A program made the translations under genes and the position numbers. A stretch of DNA of 64,000 nt, taken from Galeopsis tetrahit (Eukaryota > Streptophyta > Magnoliopsida > Lamiales > Lamiaceae). This document shows, in pieces, positions 55,527 through 64,000 of this stretch. The notes beneath the pieces are model-generated. The model was not told the DNA's origin and made no database searches. It worked only from the letters and a program-made list of their open reading frames with translations. The stretch spans positions 20,272,066 through 20,336,065 of the forward strand of contig OY776124.1 of NCBI GenBank assembly GCA_963675135.1, read 5' to 3'. Each line of letters begins with the position of its first letter. The first letter of the stretch is position 1.

Positions 55527-55946
55527 ATGAAAATTGTGGTATGCCATTGTGGAAAAGAAGCTCGTGTGTGCATGTCGAAGCAAGAAAAAAGCAGAGGTAG
55601 ACTATTTTATACTTGCCCAGATTCACTAAATGGTAATGGATGCTCCTTTTTTGTTTGGGCCGATGAACACGAAATTCACGGACAAGGAACGAGTTCACAC
55701 GGAATGTTTCCGGGCATGGTGAGGAGAATTGACTCACTTTTGCTTGAAAATCAAGAGCTCAACAACAAGTTGAATCATGCGCAACTAGTTGGGGATATGT
55801 ATAAGGATACATCTGACCAACTAACCTCAGAATTAGGATTTGAAGCTGGAAAAGTTGAAGAGCTAAAGAAGCAGAGGAACTTTCTTGTTGTGGCCATAGT
55901 ATTCTGTGTTCTACCCTATGTGTTCAAGTTTATAGGTTGGATGTAA
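55527..55946 (+). CDS. GRF zinc-finger, coiled-coil, membrane-anchored protein carried by CACTA-2
   Basis: 139 codons from ATG 55527; the frame is open upstream to 55506 but begins with GTG. N-terminal GRF-type zinc finger (VVCHCGKEARV ... GRLFYTC ... GCSFFVWADE, residues 4-48). A coiled coil (LLLENQELNNKLNHAQL and onward, ~70-115) and a hydrophobic C-terminal segment (FLVVAIVFCVLPYVFKF), probably a tail anchor, follow. GRF fingers bind single-stranded nucleic acid in characterised proteins. Small plant proteins of this finger-coil-anchor layout are common near transposons. It is transcribed opposite to TNP2 and intact. A direct role in transposition is not established. Confidence 0.8.
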   Translation: MKIVVCHCGKEARVCMSKQEKSRGRLFYTCPDSLNGNGCSFFVWADEHEIHGQGTSSHGMFPGMVRRIDSLLLENQELNNKLNHAQLVGDMYKDTSDQLTSELGFEAGKVEELKKQRNFLVVAIVFCVLPYVFKFIGWM

Positions 55947-56285
55947 TCCTAAGTTTATGTCTCTAATATGTATTGCTAAGTTTATGTAATGTTAAGTGTA
56001 TGCATGTAATGTAACCACAACAACAACCTTTCTTCAAGGCAATTTTCAATGAAAATGTTGTTTATCTATCACATAAAACATCCAAATTTAAATATACACA
56101 TTCTTAACACATAAAACACACATAACTAAAATTAAACAACTGATACTTAAACATAAAAGTAAATAGTTCAACAAAAATGCAGATAAAAAATAAATAGTTC
56201 TACGAGACATAAAAGTAAATAGTTCTACGAGACATAAAAATAAAATTGTTAAACACATAAAAAAAAAAAAATTATTCAAAGTCAC
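55947..56285. other. 3' ends of two convergent CACTA-2 genes
   Basis: AT-rich non-coding interval between the plus-strand GRF gene and the minus-strand TNPA-like gene, so their transcripts converge here. AATGAAAATG near 56048 might serve as a polyadenylation signal for the GRF gene. Confidence 0.45.
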
Positions 56286-57945
56286 TCATGGACCAAACTC
56301 CCACAAATCAACATCAACGTCGGCGCCAACACCGAACTGTTGACCCATGATCTCATCATCCTGCTGCATGGTCGGGACATAGGCTGATTGGGCTGGGGGG
56401 GCTGAGGGGGCTGGGGGAACAGGCACGTTCACGTTGGCCGTCGGTGGAGGAGCTTGCATGGTTCTCCGATAAACCTCCTCGATCCTCTCGTCCGACCACC
56501 CCATCTCTCGACCCATATTCACATGCATCACATGCATGTAATGGTTGAATTGTGCCATCGTCACATCAGGAATTGGGGTGGAAGATACGGAACCCTGCGA
56601 TGCCGTCTGGGACGGACCAGCGCCGGAAATGACATCAGCGCTCATACGACCAAGGCCCAGAACTCGTCCGCGGGTGGTGGGGGCAACTTCCAAATAAGCC
56701 TGGTCCACCTCCTCGACTGTAGGGGCACTGCTGCTTCCGGCTTGAGTAGGGTCGACTTGAGTTCCGATCTCGGCAATCCTCCGTTTCATCTCCAACTACA
56801 TAATTAATAATTTTAAATTAATAGAATAAATTATAAAAAATGTATTTAATTAAACAATTTTATTACTTACGTGGAGGTTAGTTGTGCGCCCATATGTGGA
56901 TTGCTGTGTATCAGCATTAAACGGATGAGCAATGCTCATCCGGTCCAAGTGAGTGGGTACACGCCCCGTATCCCGTTCCTAATAATTAAATTTATGTATT
57001 ATATATATTAAATATATAATTAAATTTATTGAAATTAATTAAAAAATTAATAAACACTTACAATGACCATCGACTGCTCAAGGATGGACCGGGCTCTAGT
57101 CCGATGCCTGGACATCCCACCCCCATCGTCGGATCTCCGGTTGGCCTTAGCAATCTCACACTTCCTGATGTACTCCGGATCCAGCCACTCCCTCGTCAAT
57201 GAATCCCACAACACAACATCATTATCATCCTTACCCAAGCTCTGCGTCGTCCCATCGCGCCGCCATGCCATTCTCCATTCGTACATTAAATCCTTATACC
57301 GCTGCTGCGCCGATTTACAGAAATACTTGAACATAGCCTGGTCTGAGTACATATTCCGATCCCAAGTGGTTTGTTTCTACACATATAATAAATTGTTTAT
57401 TATTGAACAAATTAACAAACATTAATTAAATAATTAAGTAATTAATTACTACCTGAAATTTCTCGAAGTACGCCAACTTTTTTTGTTTTGGGACCTTCAA
57501 CCAGGTATATGCACCCGCAGAGATCGGTAAAGAGCCAAAAGCAACCGTGCATGCCCTGGAGACCTCGTTACCAGGTAACAATCTGTGACATTAATTAACA
57601 AACAAAACACATTATAAATTAAAACGAATGTGAAATTAATTAATTATTAATTATTAAACAATAAAAGTATTTAATTACTTACACTCCTCCACTTGTAGCC
57701 CAAACGCGCACCCGGCCATCCTGAGCAGGAACAGCAGGATGGTCCCGGACAGACGAATGAGACGACGAATGATCAGGCGACGGGTCTGGAATGGGTGGCG
57801 GAGGCGACGATAATGGTGTTCGTGACAGTGTAGGCGCCGGCGCCTCGGGTCTAAGTTTGGATCGACTCTTCCTCGATCGGCTACGTGACCCGGAGGCCCC
57901 GTGAGATCCCGAGCCACCAGAGGCACCAGCACCATTTCCAGTCAT
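56286..57945 (-). CDS. CACTA-2 second transposition gene (TNPA-like, Transposase_24 type)
   Basis: Minus-strand gene with four or five exons. Exon 1 is 57945-57683 (MTGNGAGASGG, Ser/Pro/Arg-rich). Exon 2 is about 57592-57453 (GAYTWLKVPKQKKLAYFEKFQ). Exon 3 is about 57377-57061 (WDRNMYSDQAMFKYF, CKSAQQRYKDLMYEW, EWLDPEYIRKCEIAKANRR). A short exon lies near 56980-56871 (HLDRMSIAHPF), and the last exon is 56795-56286 (MKRRIAEIGTQVDP to an acidic end). The pattern fits plant Transposase_24 proteins, the DNA-binding partner of TNP2. Introns show gt-ag ends. All exons are open, but exact borders need transcript data. Confidence 0.7.
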
Positions 57946-58930
57946 CTATTTAATTTAAACATTTAAATTAATAAATTATATATATAATACTAATTAATTA
58001 ATAATAAATTTCTTAATTTAATAAAAAACAATAATCTAATAAATTAAAATTTAATCCCTAAATAATAACCTATTTTAAGAAATAATAACCTATTTTAATA
58101 AATAATTTTTTATTCAATCAACAATTCCTAATTTAATCAATAATAACCTATTTTAATAAATAATTTCCTATTTTATTCAACAATAACTAATTTCCTATTT
58201 TATTCAACAATAACTAATTTATTCAATAATTTTCAACTTTAATTAACAATTTTCTATTTTAATTAACAATCTATAACCTAATAAATTTAGTAACAATTTT
58301 TTCTAACTTTAAAATAACAATTTCCTAATATAATTAACAAAGCCCCTAATTTAATCAATAATTTCATAATTAGTAAATCAACAATATTAATCTAGCTAAT
58401 TATAACGTACAATATCATAATTTAATTATGTAATTAACTCCACTCCAACGTATATGCAAATTCAACAATAATATCAATTATATATTTAACATCAATTATG
58501 CAAAACATGCAATATCGATCTTAACAAATCACATCAATTTATTATAAATAACTATATACATCAACTAGCTATATATACATATAGGCAATTATCCACTTAC
58601 AATATCAACTAATTAATTAGATATATCAACTACATACATTCAAAATAATTAACTATATACATCAACTACATACAATTAATTTCATATTAATCTATATAAC
58701 AATTTAAATTAACACATGCAATTTAATTCATAATTATAGGCAATACATATATAACTTAAAAATTAATTACTAACAAATTAAGAAAGCGTACCGTATAGAT
58801 TTTCTAATCGAATCGAGAGATCACCTCGGCCGAGCCTCTTCTTCGCGCGATGAAGATGAAGAAGGGAAGAGTGAGGAGGGAGGAGGGAGGGTTTCTGTAA
58901 TCTGTTCTTCAGTTTATATACAAAAAAAAA
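57946..58930 (-). other. leader and long AT-rich 5' intron of the TNPA-like gene
   Basis: 58800-58915 on the minus strand is a C/T-rich leader with a donor-like GTACGC at its 3' edge. 57960-58790 is AT-rich with repeated AATAACCTATTTTAAT motifs and no frame, consistent with an intron in the 5' leader. Confidence 0.5.
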
Positions 58931-59310
58931 ATTGCCTTTACCGACGGATATTTCCGTCGGTAATGACCAGATTAATTATGGTAGTTACTGCGCGTCGGTT
59001 ACTGACGGATATTTTCGTCGGTAATGACCACATTTAATTTTGGGAGTCGATCAAGAAGGCGGTTAGTTAATGCGGGTCGGTTACCGACGGAATATTTACA
59101 ATACCGACGGAACACTCCATCGGCCGGTGACCCAAAAACGACACCGTGTAGAGAGTTCTGAGTGTCCGTCGGCATATCCGTCGGTATCCCGTCGGGAAAG
59201 CCGACGGAAATTGAATTCCGTCGGCAGAGTCTTCTGACTTTGAATTTCGTCGGTAATCCGTCGGTACAGCCGTCGGAAAGGAAATCCGTCGGTATACATC
59301 CGTCGGCATA
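58930..59310. repeat. right subterminal repeats of CACTA-2
   Basis: More than fifteen CCGACGGA/TCCGTCGG motifs, often as near-palindromes, mirroring 49230-49640. Confidence 0.85.
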
Positions 59311-59329
59311 AACAAGCGTTTTTGTAGTG

Positions 59330-59332
59330 TTC
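59330..59332. repeat. target-site duplication of CACTA-2, right copy (TTC)
   Basis: Matches 49203-49205. Confidence 0.85.
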
Positions 59333-59354
59333 AAACAAATTAATTAACCATTAA

Positions 59355-60351
59355 TTATATGCAAAAACTTATATGCAATATTGCATACATGCAATATGAC
59401 TAATTAAGGTAATTAGGTCAAAATTCGTGGGTCAACGTGGATCAACGCGGGTCAAAGCGGGTCAACCTTAATTAAAATATTTATTTTCACTCTAATATAT
59501 TATTATTTTACTACATGACCAAAATTATGTTACTACAAGAACTAAATTTTGTCACTACAAGGTCAAAAGTGTATTACTACAAGTCTAAAAATATTCTGGA
59601 CACTTATTTTTTTGGGGCAAAATTACTAAAATAATTTTGACTTATTCCGCTACTACATGACTAAAACAATGTTACTACAAGACCAAAATTTTATCACTAC
59701 AAGGTTAAATGTGTATTACTACATGTTCAAAAATATTCTGGAGACTTTATTTTTTGGTGAATTTTTCAGAATGTTTTGACATGTAGTATTAAATTTTTGG
59801 CCTTGTAGTGGTAATATTTTGGCCTTGTAGTAACAATATTTTGGTCATGTAGTAAACCACCTGTTTGCAACCCGCGAATTTTCTGGCCAACCCGGATCCA
59901 GGCTTATGACCCGCGAATTTTTTTAAATTGACTTAATTTGACTTTTAGACTTAGAGTTTTGACTTGCCTAATTGGGATAGAATGCATGTATGCAATATTT
60001 CACATAAGACTAACCCTTAATTCTTCACTTTTTGCAAGATCAATAAAAAATTTTGGTGAATTTTTCAGAATGTTTTGACATGTAGTATTAAATTTTTGGC
60101 CTTGTAGTGGTAATATTTTGGCCTTGTAGTAACAATATTTTGGTCATGTAGTAAACCACCTGTTTGCAACCCGCGAATTTTCTGGGCAACCCGGATCCAG
60201 GCTTATGACCCGCGAATTTTTTTAAATTGACTTAATTTGACTTTTAGACTTAGAGTTTTGACTTGCCTAATTGGGATAGAATGCATGTATGCAATATTTC
60301 ACATAAGACTAACCCTTAATTCTTCACTTTTTGCAAGATCAATAAAAAATT
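59355..60351. mobile_element. inverted-repeat element with an internal tandem duplication
   Basis: Left arm (59360-59750) and right arm (59760-60005) mirror each other through ATTGCATACATGCAATAT, CCCGCGAATTTT and TACTACA(T/A)GACCAAAAT blocks. The right arm is tandemly duplicated: 59752-60050 and 60051-60351, a 299-bp period with one visible difference (CTGGCC/CTGGGC). Non-coding. Confidence 0.75.
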
Positions 60352-60461
60352 TGTACTCCTAAATAAAAATAATCATTACAATTTTCACCCTCACAATATA
60401 TACATATTTACTTTATATGCCATTACTTTTGGACAATTACCCTTCAACACTCTAATAATTA

Positions 60462-60738
60462 CTCCCTCCATTCCACAATAACTTTCACACTTTCCTTTTT
60501 AGGACGTCTCACAATAACTTTCACACAAATGGAAATACTTTATAAACTCCACCCTCACAATATCCTTAATTTTACACAAATGTCATTACTTTTTCTACAC
60601 ACATACACAAAAGTCAACTCATTTCTTTACTTTATACATAAAGTTTTACAAAATTACCCCTCAAAACTCCACTCATTATTACACTTTCTTAATATGTGTG
60701 CCCATCTACCTATGAAAATTAATATGGGACAGAGAGAG
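60462..60738. mobile_element. Stowaway MITE, second copy of the 45404 family
   Basis: Ends CTCCCTCCATTCC and GGGACAGAGAGAG, TA on both sides. Interior nearly identical to 45404-45685. Confidence 0.88.
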
Positions 60739-61067
60739 TACATTTTTTTCTTAAACTTTGTGTCAAAAAAACCAACGCAAGTTTTTCAAAGACTGAGGGA
60801 GTAATATATGCATACATGATATGGTTGGGTACGAATCAACTATTCCCTCCGTCCCGCAAAAATAGTTGCATTTGACTCTATACACAAATTAAGAAAAATC
60901 AATAAATGTGGTCAAGTTTAATTAATATGTCTATTTTACCCTTGATATTTCATAAATTTGGTGTAAAGTCCAAAGCATTTGGGTCTTAATTACTCTTAAT
61001 TCAATGTTAATGAGTAATTATGGAATATATTAATTAGGGGTAAAATTGTCCAAATATATTTAAAGCA
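60739..61067. other. MITE debris
   Basis: Contains an isolated right end (GACTGAGGGAGTA, 60790-60802) and an isolated left end (ATTCCCTCCGTCCCGC, 60842-60857) of Stowaway-like elements, without partners. Confidence 0.5.
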
Positions 61068-61072
61068 TTTAA

Positions 61073-62865
61073 TGTTAGGGTTATATTGACAAGTATGCTT
61101 TCAGTGCTACTTATGTATACAAATTGATTTTTGCACTTATTAATGAGAACAATTTTTTGTCACTGGTTGCTTTAAATATAATGAATGGTAATTATTTATT
61201 GCATAAACGTTCAGATGTACTTTACATTGTAGACAATGTGGTGTGTAGAAGATCACATAAGACCGCATTGTCAATTCATTGTATATAAGTACAATTGATT
61301 CACAACTTAGATGGAATTGAACAATCCATTGGTAGAAGTTGAGGTGTAAGGTTCGGATTGGTTTGTCTTGACCAAGAGATTACATTAGTGCATTATGATG
61401 TGCTGAATAGGACCTACAGAAGGTAATTCTTATAAACTGACTTAAGGAATGAAGAATTAGACATCAGTGGTTGTTGATATCTTAATCTCTGTCACTTAAA
61501 TGGAATTGTCTATAGTTGAGAAGTATTGCTTTGATTTATTATGGGTAAAGAATCAATGTGATTCAATACTTTGTATTTTGGACAATATTTTTTTTTTTTG
61601 ACAGAATTTTGGGCAATATTATTAATTATAGGACAAATTGCCAAAATTAATACAGAGAATCGTGTCTTGGAGTGTCAAGTTGATTATGTCCCCTTGGTAG
61701 GCTCAGAAGGTTTATCATATCAAATCTGATCAGTGGAATTTATTTACGGTATGATAATAATGTTGAGTTGTCCTTACTCCGAGGAATAAAAGATATTAAT
61801 TAATTAAAGCATTCACTAGCTTAAATTAATTAATGGACATTGAATCTTAAACACGGGAAATAATAACCTGGAGCCATATTTCGTAATATGGGTTAGGATG
61901 GATAGTGCAATATTAATTATATAGTGGAATGAATTAATATTAATGGGTTGAAAAAATATTGTGGCTCAATATTGATTTTTGGGCCCATTGGAAGGTCCAA
62001 TCCTAATTCTCCTAAAGGCCCCTCAAGTAGCCCAATAAAAGTCCATTAACTAAGGTAATTAAAAAGATAAGAATTAATTTTGTTACAAGAAAGAGAGAAA
62101 AGTAGTCGCTTATTTTGTTAGAGAATATTATGGAGAAAGATATGGAAATAATATAATATCTCTTGGAGAATAAAATATTTCTATATCTCCAATATTTTCT
62201 AATAAATAAATTAGTTATTCTATCTCCTATAAATATAGGAAAACCGCCACTCTTAAGTTAAGAGTTGTAAAAATCGGTATTCTCCAAAATACAGAAAAGA
62301 GCGATCTGTAATTTTTGAAATTACAGTGTGTGCAACAAGAGAAAATTAAGAGAAAATTAATTCTCCCTTGAGAGTTAATAGTTTGTGAGATCTCCCACCG
62401 GATCAACGAGCTAGGACTTAGGGAATACTTGAGAAGGCAATTGGGTTGAAGTTGTTATTCTTCTCAACGGTATCTCTCCGATTCAAAGGTAAACACGTAA
62501 TCCCTTAGTTCCGCATGTTCAGAGATTTAATTATTTACCGTACATTCATTACATGAATTAGTTGATTTAATTTGTTTAAATTATGAAATTAGATTTATGA
62601 TAATTCATATTTAAATTACGTCCCAAATATATTCTGGTAATTTTAAAGGAGTCTCAAAGGATTCCCAAGAGTCTCAAAAGATCCCTAGGGCATCTCAAAG
62701 GATCCCTAGCGTGATGGTCCATAACCCATAAGTGTCAATAATTCTCCACAAAGGAGATGGGGAATGTGGTTCCATAATAATTTCCCACAAAGGAGTTGGG
62801 GACCACAAGAGTTGGGGACCACATTGTTGGGGGACTATTATTGGGTATTGGGATAATTCCCAACA
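61073..62865 (+). repeat. solo LTR
   Basis: 1793 bp, ends TGTTAGGGTTAT and AATTCCCAACA, flanked by a perfect TTTAA duplication (61068-61072, 62866-62870). TATA box TATAAATA at 62228-62235 sets a plus orientation. There is no coding region, primer-binding site or second LTR, so the internal part was probably removed by LTR recombination. Confidence 0.75.
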
Positions 62866-62960
62866 TTTAATACATTAGTAAAAAAGGAAATGTGGCTATA
62901 ATTTGGGACATCTGAAAAACGAAAGAACGTGGCTATCTTTGTGGGTCGGAGTGTGCTATC

Positions 62961-63126
62961 TGTGAGAATAGGTATGTGATCACCGTTAATGAAGTGATAT
63001 GAATGATTAACTATTTATAAGAGTATTTACAAGAAGATAATTAAGGTAAATACAACAATTATATCAAAGAGATATATACAAAGATATGGACTAAAATAAA
63101 AAGATATTATTCCTATATTATTGTTA
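62961..63126 (-). repeat. probable short 3' LTR of Copia-3
   Basis: Minus-strand ends TAACAATAATAT (first TG mutated) and CTATTCTCACA, about 166 bp, just after the pol stop and a GACGGGGTAATAGG purine-rich tract. The limits are tentative. Confidence 0.4.
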
Positions 63127-63156
63127 CCTATTACCCCGTCAAGCGATGTTGTGGAT

Positions 63157-64000
63157 GCAATCAAACACAGATCTTGGAACGTATCAATTCGAAGCTGGGG
63201 CGGGAAAGACTCTTGGTGAAGATGTCGGCGAGTTGAAGAGTGGATGGGACGAACTTGGTGATGAGGCGACCAGAAGAAACAAATTCGCGAACAAAGTGGC
63301 AATCAATGTGAATGTGTTTTGCTTGTTTATGAGCAACTGGGTTTTACTCCAAAACAAGGCACTCTTGTTGTCGCAAAGCAGTCTGGGAGGCGAAGAAGGA
63401 AGCTGACCAAGCTCCCGAAGAGTTGAGTGACCCAAATCATTTCTTGGGCTTTGTTCACGAGTGCCCTATACTCAAATTCACAGCTCGAGCGAGCAACAGT
63501 GGGTTATTTCTTTGCGCTCCAAGAGATTAAATTTCCGCCCAAAAAATTGAATAACCATAAGTGGAGCGACGAGTCTCAATGCAATGAGCCCAATCCGCAT
63601 CGGAATAACCAACGAGCGAGTAATCACTGGTCCGGCCAAAGGAGAGCCCATGGTTGAGAGTGCCCTTAACATATCTAAGGATTATTTTGACTGCGAGGAA
63701 GTGGTCGGTGGTCGGCGAGTGTAGAAACTGACTGACATGATTAAGGACGCGTGATCGTCAGATACCGTAATGCGCCGACGAGTGAACGGTAGAGAGTGTG
63801 GTCGGCAAAAAGGTCCCCTATACTAACCAAAGATTCCCCGGTTGCGAGGGGACTAGAGACAGGCTTTGAGTCAAGCAACTCTGCTCGATATAAGACATCG
63901 CGAGCATACTTCGCCTGGCTGAGAAAGAGACCAGTTGACGAGTGAGTGACCTCGAGGCTGAGGAAGTAGCTGTAGCGACCAAGATCTTTGATCTCAAATT
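63157..64000 (-). pseudogene. Copia-3 reverse transcriptase end and RNase H
   Basis: Minus strand, entering from beyond the window end. RT tail: DLGRYSYFLSLEV, GLFLSQAKYARDVL, LYRSLVGALRYLT. RNase H: LVGYSDADWAHCIETRRST, then LLCDNKSALF and SRPSFELIRSKICV before the stop near 63157. Frameshifts near 63360 and 63530 and a stop in the WSAKK stretch make it dead. The short LTR and motif order suit an Ale-like Copia, but that assignment is weak. Confidence 0.8.

Larger units (their letters stand above)
49206..59329 (-). mobile_element. CACTA-2, apparently complete CACTA (En/Spm-type) transposon
   Basis: 10,124 bp. Ends CACTACAAAAAAGAGG (left) and, reversed, CACTACAAAAACGC (right), with perfect TTC duplications. 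Subterminal regions 49230-49640 and 58930-59310 are packed with CCGACGGA/TCCGTCGG motifs in both orientations, the expected binding sites of the element's DNA-binding protein. Internal genes are a TNP2 transposase (minus), a second transposition gene of the Transposase_24 type (minus) and a GRF zinc-finger gene (plus). No disabling mutation was seen in the main frames. Confidence 0.9.

Noticed and set aside
1..64000. rRNA, tRNA genes or a CRISPR array
   Set aside because: The tRNA-like matches are primer-binding sites, and the regular repeats are transposon arrays without spacers; nothing else supports such features.

Overview
The window is nuclear DNA of a flowering plant, most likely a eudicot. 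The evidence is the AT-rich background, gt-ag introns, TATA boxes and poly-A tails, and a set of transposable element families typical of plants: Sirevirus-like Copia, Tat-type Gypsy, L1-type LINE, CACTA/En-Spm, MULE, Helitron and Stowaway MITEs. I see no complete ordinary host gene, no rRNA or tRNA gene and nothing bacterial. Almost every coding segment belongs to a mobile element. The only host-like pieces are a signal-peptide exon of a small secreted (defensin-like) gene at 3587-3647 and captured exon fragments inside transposons.

Layout. 1-3505: a minus-strand Copia element (gag, primer-binding site, 1.3 kb LTR) cut by the window start. 3506-4750: the first exon and promoter of a defensin-like gene plus a MITE. 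Its upstream region recurs in inverted orientation near 24.5-24.9 kb and 28.6-28.9 kb. About 6600-22150: a decayed LINE split by a CACTA element (9506-21497, 3-bp duplication TTG). That CACTA is itself split by a 10.6 kb Copia element (9993-20567) carrying a long intact extra ORF. 22446: a Helitron 3' end. 25431-28558: a MULE with a perfect 9-bp target duplication and a nested LINE tail. 29769-44520: a Gypsy pol (minus strand) split by a 12.05 kb Tat-type Gypsy (31584-43637, duplication GTATG). The Tat element has a spliced antisense gene and a 3' tandem repeat. 44798-47724: a foldback element with tandem-repeat arms. 49206-59329: an apparently complete 10.1 kb CACTA (duplication TTC) with a TNP2 transposase, a second transposition gene and a divergently transcribed GRF zinc-finger gene. 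59355-60351: an inverted-repeat element with a 299-bp tandem duplication. 60462-60738: a Stowaway MITE. 61073-62865: a solo LTR (duplication TTTAA). 62961-64000: the 3' end of another Copia element (minus strand), cut by the window end.

The nesting gives relative ages: the LINE is older than CACTA-1, which is older than its Copia, and the host Gypsy is older than the Tat element. The most complete system is the second CACTA. Its TNP2 transposase and a GRF protein flank a shared internal cluster of the same CCGACGGA motifs that fill its ends, which suggests self-regulation by the element's own DNA-binding protein. The two most interesting accessory genes are the Copia extra ORF (16795-19068), with its own TATA box, and the Tat antisense gene (32877 to about 35690), also with its own TATA box and introns.
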